In this document: one piece after another, positions 34,173-45,932 of the stretch | Position numbering within the stretch: position 1 is the first letter of the stretch | Layout of the letters: every line of letters starts with the position of its first letter | NCBI RefSeq assembly: GCF_003254395.2 | Contig: NC_037649.1 | Coordinates: 9,883,931-9,947,930, forward strand | Source of the DNA: Apis mellifera | Lineage: Eukaryota > Arthropoda > Insecta > Hymenoptera > Apidae | Length of the DNA: 64,000 bases | Direction: 5' to 3' | Notes under the pieces: generated by a model | Database searches by the model: none | The model's input: only the letters and a program-made list of their open reading frames with translations | Told to the model about the DNA's origin: nothing | Program-made: the position numbers and the translations under genes

Positions 34173-37100
34173 GAAAATAACAAGAAAGAAAGAATTGGTA
34201 ACGAGTGATAGTCGTATTATGACATTGCGAAGATGTTGCTCAACATCGATTAAACCGATCGTTCGATCGATCGTCTCTAATCGAGGATCAAAGTTAACTC
34301 CGGAGCGCAATCGTGCAAACGAATGATACGTGGCGATTTTAACTATCGACGGACGTAACGTAACGCGCATCGATGTAACGAGAATTTAATAAGTCATTTT
34401 CACAACCGAGAGATATTAAGAGAAAGAGAGAGAGAGAGAGATCCTCGATCCACGCGGGGTGTAACCGCTACCTACGCGATACGCGAGGAATGCGATACCT
34501 CGCATTTGCAATTCGTTTCTCGATAATTATGGGCAGACCTATCGCGCATGCTTCTTACGCAGGATTCCTCTTTGCCTTTTATTGATACGTTCTCCTCGTG
34601 GACGATCGGTGATTCGAAAATTCTTCGAAAATCGAAACGTAACGTGAGAATTGTATATATTCGTAATCATTTTATTTTATTTTTCTCTCGATTGTATGAA
34701 TAACGTTGTGGAAATACGAATGCAAGCGATAAATCGTGCGAAATTAATTCTTTCGATATAGACACCGCGTGTAACCGCGTCGAGGATAATATCCGTCGAG
34801 CATAACCTGCATTAACATCGAGCTAATAAACCTTAACGACGGGTAAAGTACGCGTAGGAAGGCCGCTGGATGACTCTTCGAGTGACATAAAAACTTTTTT
34901 CTAATTGTTACGGATAATTTCCTGTTTTCCTTCCTTCACTTTTAATTACGTGTACTATATTCGCCTTATTCGGAATATTCGGATATTGTAAAATTTTATT
35001 ACAAGAAAGGGAAGGAAATAAAAAAAAAAAAAAAAGAAGAGGATGATTTCGATGTAATATACATCTCTTTACATCTTAAATTAACAAGTATATTATCACT
35101 TTGTTCGTGTCTTCGGGACATTTATCACCCGTGTCGGGATGTAGAGACAGCGTTATGCTGCAACCATCTGATTCCGTGTTAACACTTTAACATCGAGCAG
35201 GTAATTGAAATTACTTGTCCGTACTTTCGATACTTTCAACAAACTCTTTTTTCTTTCTTTCTTTTTTATTCTCGTTTCTTTTTTTCTTTTCTTTTCTTTC
35301 CCTTCCCTTTCTTTTTTTTTTTTTTTTTCCCCCTCGTGAAATATGAAATATCTTTTACTTTACACGCGTATATAATTTTATTACGCCCAAAGGATGACAA
35401 AGTAGCAAAAGAGAAAAATTCGTATGGAAACAGGTTCTGGGCAGAAATTTATTATACGGTATGCGCATTCCCAGGGGGAGCCGGATAATTTAAATTTCAA
35501 CAATTAAGCCGATCTTTCGTGAGATAAGAGAGAGAGGCAACGGTTCTCGGTAGCAAGATGTTTGATTGATCATTAATAAACATTAATTCCCAGCTTTAAA
35601 TTGGAGCCTCGTTCGATACGAGACGGAATTTTAACCGGAGCTTTCTCCAAACCAATCACGAGGAATTCTTCATCGGCGCTCGATAATTATTCGCATAATA
35701 AATTCACGTCGCGGCCCGGCCGATAATTCATACGCCACCTTGTAAGCTGTAAATTATATTATTAGCGTTTTAATTGCACGATTATCGATTTACTCGCAAA
35801 ATATCTCTCTAAAAAGTCACACACGATGCCGGTGACCTTTTCGATTCTCGTCCACACGATTCTAAAGTACTTTAGGTGAGATAAGTTTGAAAAATCTTTC
35901 CATTTCGCGGATGGAAAAGATTCGATTCGATTCGTGTTCGAATTGAAGAAATTCTTCGATTTTAAAGATAATGGATTAAAAATCTGGCGACCCAATTGTC
36001 TTCTAATATCGGTCGACAAAAGGCGCTGATTTTCGCCGATCCCCGCTTCTTTTTATTCGCGCACCGGTGCCTCTACCTCGCCCTATTTGTCCGTTTTGGC
36101 CGGCAACGTGCGGAAGAAATCTTTCCGGTTTTGGCGGTATAACCGGTTTTACCTTCTTTTTTCGTTTCACCCACCACGTTGATGCACCGCGACACCAGAC
36201 CCTCGCCAACTTTTTACCTTTTATTTATCGATGTATCCACGTATATATATATGCATAGAGGATTAGAGATGGCGAAATTCAATGACCTTCCAACGCGAAA
36301 CGATATTTAACGCAACGTGGAAAAACGATATTTAATATAATGCGCGCGATTTGCATACGTAATGTGACGACGCACTTGGAGATCACGTGATAAATGGATA
36401 AGCCCCCCCCGATAAGTTTTATACTTGGGGAGGGATCAAAAGGTTCACCGAGTTTAAAAGTGGATCGCTCGTTTCGTGTCCTCAAAACGCTCCAAGATAC
36501 GCTTATCGAACTGGATTACGACATCTTTTACAAACTTGGGCCGATATTCCGTGTAACACATCCCATACAATGTTCAACAACGAACGTATCAATAGATACG
36601 CGATAACCTAAAACGGTGACACTAGAAATACGAACGTGATAAAACGTCGTTGGCGAGAACAAGAACAAGAGGGATTATCGATCCAATCCGAATCTACGAC
36701 TTTTTCCTATATACGTTTCGGGATAACGATAACCCGTATCCTTGATTAAATAATTAAACCAGTCGTTTATATGGAAACATCTTTGAAAATTGAGGGATAC
36801 GCGCGTAGATAAGAATCTCTCTCTCTCTCTCTCTCTCTCTGTGAACTCGCACGAAGGGATCGCGCGTAAAATGAAGCAAGGCCGGAGCACGAGGCAGCCA
36901 GGTTTTACGGGCTAGCATATCCAACGAGCAGAAACGCTTTTCATTAGCACTGGCGAGAGTTCAGTCGAGTTAATTTGCCCTCTAAATAGATCGGCGGGTA
37001 TGCACGAAACCCGTCATTAGCGCGCGCCGAACAAAGAGAGAGAGACGCGGGGATTAAGAGACGGTAAGAGACGGCGAAACGCTAGCTCGCTTATAATCAC

Positions 37101-37999
37101 GATCTCCCCGTTTCGTGGCGGGTGCTGCTTTAATGTTTCCTGTTACGACCATCCCGCCGGTTATTGTTTCTCCATTACACGTACGAGCGCTTAAACCCGC
37201 GCTCCTCTTCCTTCGATCTCCGGTGAATCGGAAAATTTACAAAGGAAATGGAATTTATACCCTTCTGGAAAATCTTTAACACCGCGGGATAATCGAGGAG
37301 TAATAAATGAAGGACATGGTATGTCGATTCGATTCGTTTCGTTCTATTGTGGAGGCTCGGTTGGATTGAAACATAAGAAGCGAGGATGTAATTGATGAAT
37401 CGTATAATGGTTGATTAAAGGGAGATTCGAGGGGATAAAGTTTTCTCTTCACGATCGTGGGTGAACGTGGAATCTGTACAATAATAAACCCGATGTTTAA
37501 AACGTTTCTGGATACACGTATCCAGGGAGAAAGAGACGTGAATTCCTGAGCGGACGAACCTTGTCCCCAAGCTCGTGGTAGGCAGTGACGGATGTCGACA
37601 GAGTCGATAAAATCGTTTCTTACAAACGGTTCGACCGGTCGTGCGATCGGTGTCAACAGCGTAAATTGACGTCGATACCGGCTACTTATCGAATTCTAGC
37701 GGAACAAACCGCGTACCAACCAACCTCCTCCGTTACCAGTTAGTCCGGTGAGCTTAACATGGGGAGTACCGCTTATGATCCCCCCCCCACATTTTCATGA
37801 AAACCGACGATGCTTCCCGATTCCCGTTCCACCGGCCGATGTCGATAAATGTCCAAACGACCATATCCGATCGCGTACACGCCGTTCGAACGATCGATCG
37901 CTGTCCCCATCCTGCGAACCTTGGGGGAAAAAGGGCAAAGAAACCGGCGATATTCGCCAAACGCGAGGAAGGCTCCCACGCTCGTCCGACAAAGCGGCC
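34173..37999. other. Non-coding stretch
   Basis: No supported gene in about 3.8 kb. Contents: poly-A at about 35,018-35,034, a pyrimidine-rich poly-T zone at 35,246-35,330, a (CT)n microsatellite at 36,816-36,841, and a nine-C tract near 37,780. Confidence 0.5.
36816..36841 (+). repeat. (CT)n microsatellite, about 13 units
   Basis: Uninterrupted CT units are visible. Confidence 0.95.
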
Positions 38000-39060
38000 C
38001 TATTTTTCTTTCTCTCTCTCTCTCTCTCTCTCTCTTTCGTCTCCCGATCTGGATGTATCACGTGAATGGAAAATGATAAGAGGTTGGCAAAGAGGGAGGG
38101 AAAATAAAAGAAAACGACTCTATTTCTCTTCCGCTTTCTCTTTTTTTGGATGTGGATGGAAAATGATAAAAGGCAAATGGAAGAGAACAAAAAGAAAAAA
38201 ACTCTCTCCCTCTCTTTCTTCCTTTCGTCTCCCGATCTTGATGTGGAAAATGATAAAAGGTTGGCAAACGCGGAAGAGAAATAAAAGAGTAAGAAAAGAA
38301 AAGAAAACGACTCTCTCCCTCTCGTCTCTCAATTTGGATGGAAAATAATAAAAGGTTGGCAAATACGGAGAGGGAAAACGGTTCTATTTCTCTCTCTCTC
38401 TCTCTCTCTTTCGTCTCCCAATTTGGATGTGAATGGAAAATGATAAAAGGTTGGCAAATATGGAAAAGAAATGGAAAAGAAGGAAAAGAAAAAAAACGAC
38501 TCTCTCTCTCCCTCTCGTCTCCCAATTTGGATGTGGATGGAAAATGATAAAAGGTTGGCAAATGCGGAGAAGGAAAATAAAAGAAAACTTTTTTCTCTAT
38601 TTTTCTCCCTCTCTCTCTTTCTTTCGTCTCCCGATCTTGATGTGGAAAATGATAAAAGATTGGCAAATGCAGAAAAGAAATGGAAGAGAAGGAAAAGAAA
38701 AAAAAACGACTCTCTCTCTCCCTCTCGTCTCCCAATTTGGATGTGGATGGAAAATGAAAAAAGGTTGGCAAACGCGGAGAAGGAAAATAAAAGAAAACTT
38801 TTTTCTCTATTTTTCTCCCTCTCTCTCTTTCTTTCGTCTCCCAATTTGAAAATGAATGGAAAATGATAAAAGGTTGGCAAATACAGAAAAGAAATGGAAG
38901 AGAGGGAAAAGAAAAGAATATGACTCTTTCTCTTTCTCTCTCTCTCTCGTCTCCTGATCTGAATAGAAGAGAGGGAAAATAAAAGAAAACTCTATTTCTC
39001 CTTCTCTCTCTCTCGTCTCCCGATCTGGATGAAAGAGAGGGAAAAGAAAAGAAGAAGGAA
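38000..39060. repeat. Tandem array of about 11 units near 100 bp
   Basis: Seen: units carry GTCTCCC(A/G)AT, a TGGATGTGGATGGAAAATGA core, AAAAGGTTGGCAAA, a purine stretch and a CT-rich stretch. GTCTC starts fall at 38,039, 38,227, 38,324, 38,413, 38,517, 38,626, 38,727, 38,836, 38,949 and 39,015, with one degraded copy near 38,150. Copies at 38,517/38,727 and 38,626/38,836 are each 210 bp apart and nearly identical, giving a dimeric higher-order unit. One minus-strand frame stays open for 405 codons (38,058-39,275). It alternates Phe-rich and Arg-Glu-rich segments that come directly from the CT/GA tracts. I regard it as a repeat artefact, not a gene. Confidence 0.92.
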
Positions 39061-39426
39061 CGTAGAAAATTATTTGGAAATAAATTATTATATAGTAACA
39101 CAATAATGAGACGAAAGAGTAAGTAAAAGAGAGCGTAAATACGGATGCGGATAATGCAGAAGGAAAATGGGGAAAACGGAAGCAACGGCCATTTCCATTT
39201 TTGTACGCCGATACGGGAAGGTTGGAAGGTGTATCGAGAGATTCGAGCGATATCGCAAGATACGATGGTAAGCAAGAGACCATCACGGTTGCGTCACGGA
39301 TGCAATTTGTGTTGGTTCGATTTTACGGAGGAAAGAAAAGGGGGCAGGGGATATTCGTAGGCGGCTTGTTTACGGTCAACGTTTGTCGACACAATACGGC
39401 TCTATCACGAGAGAAGTAGCAGCAAC

Positions 39427-39750
39427 ATGATTCAAGATCTTATAAATTGCCTGGATCGAAATTATTCGAAGATTGGATGTATTAGGAATATGTCGATACG
39501 AACAATCCTAAGTATATATATATATTTGGAAACAGATGTCGAACGATTTTTATCGGATATTTCAGAGTCTGAGAGATGTCTAATTTTATCGGGGACACTT
39601 TATTTCCGTTTTAATACGACACGTGTACCGAAAATGAAACTCGCATCAATCGCAAAATTTTACGACGAAATACACCGCGTGAATGCGTTATTTATCACCG
39701 ACGGTAGCGGTATATACTTGTTGCAAAGAGACTTGCAGATGTACCAGTGA
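39427..39750 (+). CDS. ATG-initiated 107-codon frame, unassigned
   Basis: Seen: it begins at an ATG (MIQDLINCLDRNYSKIGC) and stays open for 107 codons through a short (TA)n that encodes IYIY. It ends in a balanced region, for example YDEIHRVNALFITDGSGIYL. Composition differs from the Arg-rich background. It has no signal peptide, no recognised domain, and no polyadenylation signal immediately after the stop. It may be chance in a locally AT-richer segment. Confidence 0.12.
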   Translation: MIQDLINCLDRNYSKIGCIRNMSIRTILSIYIYLETDVERFLSDISESERCLILSGTLYFRFNTTRVPKMKLASIAKFYDEIHRVNALFITDGSGIYLLQRDLQMYQ

Positions 39751-41101
39751 CAGAATCGTAAAGACGTCAACCCGATCTCAACTCGATTTAGCATAGGAAA
39801 CGCTCTTGCGAATTTCTTCTACGAAAAAAGAAATGCTAGATCAGAAACACGCACGTTTTCTACGAATATAGAAGCATAGGAATGAAAAAATATCGATGGG
39901 TTTAAAGAGAGACGAACAAGATCGACGTTGCATAACGATAAAACCGATAAGAAAGTTTGAGGAGAGAAGAGGAGGCGCGCGATCAATGTTGATTGGTTTT
40001 CAAAAGCGAATCGATGCAGGAAAGGAAAGAAACAATGTGCGTTCACGGTAAATGCGTTTACCATCGTGAAAGAGGTCGAATCGAGACGAAAAATTTGGCA
40101 TGTTTTAACGTTGGCCAAAAATTTACATCCACCGTTAAATCTTTTTCGTACGAACGATCGAATAGCCATCGACTTTGGCAGCAACTCTGGCCGACGATGA
40201 CGTTTAACGATTCGTAAATTAAAAGATGGCGGTGTTCGTTAACAGGGAGCCGTTCAGAAGAAACAAGATGTGCCCCGTGTAAAATTCGCGCTGCTCATTC
40301 TTCCCGTTTTTATACATCGTCGGAATTCGCGGCGAAAAAACATACGAGATTGTATTTATCCTGTAAACGAAAGAGCGGGTCGATTATATTATTCTCCCTC
40401 CCCGAGCGCATTCTTTGTTGCAAAATTCGTTCGAGCAACGCGTGAAATTATTATTTACCTTGTTCGAGATTCGCCCACTTTCAGAAATATCAATTATCAT
40501 CAATTATCATTTAATTATTTTTCAACGATAAATCGTTTCGTCAATCGGTTTCGAGGCGAAAATAATCGGTGGGGGCACGCGATCCGTGAAAACTGTCGGA
40601 AAGGATCGTGGACGGGCGTAAATCGGCGCGACCGATGCGTGTTCACACCCTTTAAACGGGACGATCGGGTGGAGAGAAGTCGATCGGCCTCGTCCGATAC
40701 CGATAATCGAGCGTCCATAAGCGTGCGTACACGTTGAGACGGCGTCCCACGGCTACGGGAACGGACAAGATGCATGCATGCGTGCGTGTACGCGTCCCCG
40801 CGGGTTATGGCCGCGTGCAACCGCAATGTTACTCGAAAATTAATGCAGTATAAATCAGAGGCAACACGGTCGCGACATACCCCGGAACATCTGCATCCCC
40901 TGCCGCACTCGCGATAAAACGAACAAACGAGGCGTGAGATGGAAATTTATCACAGACTTCTCCTACCAGACGTTTCTCTTAGATTCTAATAAACGCGGTT
41001 TAACGCGTTTCGCTCTCTCGATCGATACGGACACATTTACATTTACTTTTCTTTCTTTTTTCTTCTTTTTTTTTTTAACGAACGAATCGAGGAGAACTCA
41101 C
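39751..41101. other. Non-coding stretch
   Basis: No supported gene. A 121-codon minus frame (39,819-40,184) has balanced composition but no splice or start support. A TGCATGCATGCGTGCGTG run lies near 40,770. Confidence 0.4.
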
Positions 41102-41361
41102 CGCCTATATTATTCCTTTCCAACGTTTTTTTCAGAATCGGGGGGGGGGGGGGAATGTATCCGTCGTACGCTGGAAACTTGCACGCTCGGCTCGTTCTAC
41201 AAACTCGAGTATCGTCGAGTATCTCTACGAGATCAATACTCGCGATGTGCGTCTGAAATGGTTTCCTTCGTTGCATATGGAAACCTTCCAATCCGTCGTG
41301 CGAATCGTGCGAATTTGCCGACAACGAATTTGACGAAATCCGAGAATTAGAGATATCCATC
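41102..41361 (-). CDS. Candidate minus-strand exon, ATG to consensus donor
   Basis: Seen: 260 nt are open from the ATG at 41,360 to the donor GGCG|GTGAGT (intron from 41,101). The predicted piece is rich in Ser, Asn, His and Asp at its start, carries ASIDLVEILDDTRVCRTSRA in the middle, and ends with IPPPPPILKKTLERNNIG. No domain is recognised. A slippery C14 run would make its length unstable, which is unusual in a conserved coding exon. It overlaps the plus-strand candidate at 41,136-41,350. Confidence 0.2.
41136..41350 (+). CDS. Candidate terminal exon containing a G14 tract
   Basis: Seen: the acceptor TTTCCAACGTTTTTTTCAG| is excellent. It is followed within five bases by 14 consecutive G (41,140-41,153), giving poly-Gly, then an open frame reading ECIRRTLETCTLGSFYKLEY and ending NLTKSEN-TAG. 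On the opposite strand 41,102-41,361 is an equally good candidate. It has a CGATCTTCAG acceptor, an ATG as first full codon (MDISNSRISSNSLSANSHDS), a Pro5 run from the C14 tract, 86 open codons and a consensus donor GGCG|GTGAGTTCT. Only one strand is likely to be coding. The minus-strand version has both splice sites and a start, so I favour it slightly. Confidence 0.18.
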
Positions 41362-42228
41362 CTGAAGATCGATGTTTCGCTCGGCCGCGAAACATCATTC
41401 CCACCCACGGAATTATCAACGTGGATTTTAAATTAAGCGTCTCAATTACCGACCGGCAATTTATATCGACGCGCGGAAGAATAAGAATTACCGTTTATGA
41501 TTAAACCGTGATATCTCGAATATCGTAACAACAGGTAAGTGACACACCGGTATAAACGGTTTGTAAATAAGACATTCTTATAATGACCGTATCCACCGGT
41601 AACCATTGATCGATAACAAAGGAGGGTGGTGCACATCTACCTACGTCGAGCCTCGCTTTCGCATTCTGTTGGCCGCACCGTCTAGACAACGCGTACATCG
41701 GCACGAGGAGAACGAAAGATCGAGCAATAAGTTAGCCAACGATAAAATCTTAACGCTACGAACAGATAATTTATCGCTCAACATATTTACATTTGTTTTA
41801 AACGATCGTGATGGGTAAAGGAATAATTCTTGTGTCCACGAAAAAAAAAGAAAAAAAAAAGGGAAAAAAAAAAAATTCTCGCCTCGATCGAACCGAGCAA
41901 CGTGTATCGCGCGTATTATCTCGTTATTTTTCTTTTAATTTTTTTCCCCCTTTTTTTTCCTTTCTTCTTCTTCTTCTTCTTCTAAATTATCGGCCGGTCA
42001 AGCTATAGATGAATAAATTCTAATCACAAATTCCATGAATATGCAAAACGATCCACGTCACTGGTGTAACATTTATCGACTCGATCTACGCGTTTGATAG
42101 GGAACGAATACCTTCGTATATCGTGAATTTCATCGATAATCCGTGGAATCCTGCGAAAACCTGTCCCCGAATGTTTAATTAAAATCGGACAGCTCGCATA
42201 CACACGGTTCACCGCTCGTGTATTTCAG
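41362..42228. other. Non-coding stretch with one orphan consensus donor
   Basis: No supported coding exon. AACAACAG|GTAAGTGAC (plus strand, about 41,535) matches the donor consensus, but the sequence before it has stops in most frames. If used, it would end a non-coding or very short exon. Poly-A runs lie near 41,841-41,875 and a (TTC)n near 41,963-41,984. Confidence 0.4.
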
Positions 42229-42384
42229 AACCCGGCGACCTATAGCTACACGTTGGAGCGAATGTTGCACTCGTTGTGCAATAACCAACACGTGCCGTGT
42301 CTTAAATATAGCGCAAACTGTATTCCCTCTCTCGATCTCTTACTCCCTTACTCGAAGTTTTCGAGCCGGACTAGCGTGGTTTGA
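42229..42384 (+). CDS. Candidate 3' terminal exon with polyadenylation signal
   Basis: Seen: CACCGCTCGTGTATTTCAG| is followed in phase 0 by 51 codons and TGA. The peptide begins NPATYSYTLERMLHSLCNNQ and continues HVPCLKYSANCIPSLDLLLP. About 65 nt after the stop is an AATAAA (about 42,450) followed by an A-rich tract. A second frame through the same exon (42,230-42,454, containing WSECCTRCAITNTC) is also open and stops inside the AATAAA. The third frame is closed. Acceptor, cysteine-containing balanced peptide and poly(A) signal together make it one of the better candidates here. Family unknown. Confidence 0.25.
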   Translation, partial: NPATYSYTLERMLHSLCNNQHVPCLKYSANCIPSLDLLLPYSKFSSRTSVV

Positions 42385-43043
42385 GAATCGAAGGGAGCTC
42401 TGTCTCTCTTCGAAAGAATCGATCGAAAGGTGCATACAAAAGAAAACTAAATAAAAAAAAAAAGAAAGAAAGAAAGAAAAAAAGAAACTCGAGAAAAGTC
42501 TCGATGAAAATAAAAAAAATTCACGATCGCTCGTGATAGACTCGATTGTGTTTCCACGCTCGTCTTTTTTTTTTGCAACGCTTGTGATACGCGTTGAAAA
42601 CAAGAGAGCGATAGTCAAGGTAAGACGATAATAAGATAACTTGCCGCCTAAGCCGTATTCAAACGCAAGGTAAAACCGCATCGAGATCGAAACTCGGTGG
42701 AACGCGAGCTTTCCGTTCGACTTCTGAATCTCAAATTCTCAAAAGTGTATATATGTATATATATATATTCGAATGTATATTCGTTTCTCGATACGATCGA
42801 AGCGAGAGCCAATTAATATTTCGCAATGTCGCGCGCCTTTTTTGGCGTCCGACAATCGACTGGCGATCGATCGAACGATACAAATTTCACGAGTTTCGTT
42901 AAATTGAATCGAGATTTGATCGAAGGATGATTAAAACGATGCCACGTTTCCGGAAAAGAATTCGAAGAGGAGTCTGCGAACAGTATCGCGTACAATTTCA
43001 CTCGCGTATAAGTACGTAGCGAAGAAATATAATCCGTGACGAC

Positions 43044-43056
<13 letters not shown>

Positions 43057-43099
<43 letters not shown>
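43057..43099. repeat. (TA)n microsatellite, about 20 units
   Basis: Nearly uninterrupted TA dinucleotides are visible. Confidence 0.95.
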
Positions 43100-43101
<2 letters not shown>

Positions 43102-43228
43102 ACGGTTGCATCGTACCGCGCCTTGGCAAGCGACATTCATTTATTTCGGACGCCAACTTTAAATCCATCGGAACAATTAAACCGGTACGATACCGGTGCA
43201 CGCATATCGCGTGGGCGTCACGTTTCAG

Positions 43229-43315
43229 AACACCACGTACGACCTTTCCTGTATCGCGCGGCTGCCTGGTTCGCGGCAGATAAGAGAAAAGACAAAAATT
43301 GCCGCGTCGCTCTAA
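43229..43315 (+). CDS. Candidate short terminal exon with adjacent AATAAA
   Basis: Seen: GGGCGTCACGTTTCAG| is followed in phase 0 by 28 codons (NTTYDLSCIARLPGSRQIRE and then KTKIAASL) and TAA, and AATAAA lies within 15 nt of the stop. The junction sequence TTTCAG|AAC and the phase are the same as in the candidate at 42,229, and the two starts are exactly 1,000 nt apart. They do not share sequence beyond the junction, so this is not a duplication. They could be alternative last exons or both chance. A second frame is also open through 43,353. Confidence 0.15.
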   Translation, partial: NTTYDLSCIARLPGSRQIREKTKIAASL

Positions 43316-44862
43316 TAAAAAAAATAAACCCAAGTGCTACACGGGCGGAATAAGCAGCGCGCTCTGCTCGCTAAAAAGTAACGATCCCCGGTATAAAGAG
43401 CCAAGTTTACCTTCGTGAACGCCCCTTTTCGACAGTTTAACGTACGATATTAAAAGATCGAACTTATCGATTTTTTTAATGGTAATGAAAAGGAGACGTG
43501 CGCATACCCGTTTTCTCCTTTATAAGAGTGTATAAAAGTGCGATAAAAACGATGAAGAAAATTCAACGAATGTTTATTATATTGTTATAGGGCTTATCTG
43601 CTCGCGTTAAAAAAAGAAGGAAAAAATCTTGGCACGAATTCGCTTTTATTATAATTCGACGATTATTTTCTGGATCCATCCTTTTTTAATTATCGGGATT
43701 ACTATTAAAAACTAGAGAATTACCTTTTCTCTTTCTTCTCAAATTTTCACGATTTTATTTTCAATAAAAATAAAGTCGACGGGGTCTAAATCTGACAAAC
43801 AATAAATTCGAGCATAAAAGAACGTTTAGGACGATTAAAAATTCTCCGTTAAGAGCGCGTTTTCGATGTTTATTCGTGCTATTAAATATAATCTCGAAGG
43901 ACTGCAGGTATATGCACCGATGAAAAGTTTTCAAGGCCCGGCGATCTTAGGCTGGAGGATTCCTAAGCGTGGAATCGGGCGATAAGACGAATGGAAATTA
44001 GGTACATTACCGGGTATATTTGAGCGAGGGAACAAATGGCGCTCGGCGTATCGTCTTTGACAAGAAGCATGTATCACTTTCACGAGGACTGCGAGGTGTA
44101 CGCGCGGGTGATGAATCGTGGCACGCCGTTCTTTCATTTTTCACGTCGCATAGGGCACCGAGCATAGAGAGGTTCGACCCAGCTGGTTTCAAACCCCGTT
44201 CTTTCCCCATCCTTGGGGGGAGGAGGGAAATATATAAACCGCGTCTCCACCCTTCCAATGGAATTTATTCCACGCGTATATTCCGCGCGGTTGTTAAATA
44301 ACCCGGTTGCGATATACGGGCCGATAAACGTTCCACTTGTGACGAGGAAAATTTTTATCGACGAAGTATCACGAAGGTAAAAAAAAATAATGTCAATATT
44401 TACCGCACGTTTTAAACCGTCGCAACGCGTAGAAAACGGATACGAGTTTAACGTTGCATTACTCAAATCTTATTGGCGGCCGAGTGATTTTAATATTCAC
44501 GAATGTCGCCGGTATTCACCTTGCCGCGTGTGAATAATTGATACGCAGCTCCACGTATCACGGGTTTCGAATAATTCTTTCATCCACGATCGCGTTTTCA
44601 TAACGATTACGTACATAAATTTAATTACAAACCCCAATAAATAGATACAAAATTTCCCTCGAAATTCGATAAGACGAAATGGATAGAGAAAAGGAGGAGG
44701 AGGAGGAGGATATTGTCGAATAAAAGGAGAGGGCGCGACCGTGGCCACGTGTCGATCGATGCACGTCACGATGCAAATGCGTTTAAACCGTAAACGTATC
44801 TCGTGAGCGTAAACGAACACCGGGGTATCGCGAATTGAATTCGAAAAAGGAGAGGTTCGCCA

Positions 44863-44888
44863 TGATGCATACTTAATGGTATGCATCA
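44863..44888. repeat. Perfect 10-bp inverted repeat
   Basis: TGATGCATAC and GTATGCATCA flank the 6-nt spacer TTAATG. Each arm contains an ATGCAT (octamer/POU-like) core, so a pair of homeodomain or POU sites is possible (inference). Confidence 0.8.
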
Positions 44889-45910
44889 CCGCGAATATTA
44901 TTGATGCGTCTCGCGAATTCAACCGCGTGATGCACGCCCCGACCGATGGCCTCTATTAAATTCGGCTCGACGCTAAATATGCTGATTCGTCGCTGCAGGT
45001 GGCACGATGGTGGTGGTGGTGGTCGGTCGGGTTAATGGCGATGCCTTCTCGAATAAGAGGAGGTGAGCCGGCGAGGGGCCGACGACCGATTTTCATGGGA
45101 CAACCGATAGGGGCACACGTGCTGGAGGAACGGGTTCTTCCTTCGAGGGAATTTTTTTCTCCGCCAGGACTCGGTCCACGCGATCGTCGATTCGTCGCAC
45201 TTGCGAAAAAGAACGCGCATATTTATCGTGGTCGTTAATAATGCACAGGCCGGAGCAGGGATACGGAGGAGGGGGATGGAAGAAGAATTTCTTTTGGCCG
45301 AACGCGCCAACATTCGATTCGCATCGATTGTCGCGCGCATTTTTTCTCCCTCCCTCTCTCTCTCTCTCTCCATCAAGGTCTCGAGCAAGTCGAGACTCAT
45401 TAAGATCGGAGAGGTTTCTAACGCGCCAATCTGATAATCGTTCGCGGAGGGTTTCGTTTCGATGAAAGCGACCGAGCGCGGATGAAGAAGTTCTGGGACT
45501 GAAATTATTGTAAATCCGTACCGACGCTTAAATAAATATTCGATTCGTAAGACAAACTTGTTTACTTCCTTGCCAAGGAATGTTTATTCGAAAAGGGGTC
45601 GAGAGGTGCGAGCGACGAAATTAAACAGGCTTATACCGGTTTGTCGAGTTTCCCGATGTTAATTTCTCAGTTTTAATCCTCGCACACCCTCCCCTCTGTT
45701 TTTTCAAAGTCACCGTCCAAACCATCTGCGCTCGGGACAAAGAGACTCTTCCTCTCCCTCTCTCTGCCTCTCTCGAGCTCGTTTGCAATCCAATTTACAA
45801 TATCGAAAACTCGCGTATTCGGAAAAGAGGAGGGAAGATATCGATTTGTAAATCGAGAAAAGAAGGGAGGGCACGCAACTTATTTTCAATGATCGAGAAA
45901 TAAATCCTTG

Positions 45911-45932
45911 CTCCCTCCCTCCCTCCCTCCCC
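45911..45932 (+). repeat. (CTCC)n microsatellite
   Basis: Five uninterrupted CTCC units are visible. Confidence 0.9.
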
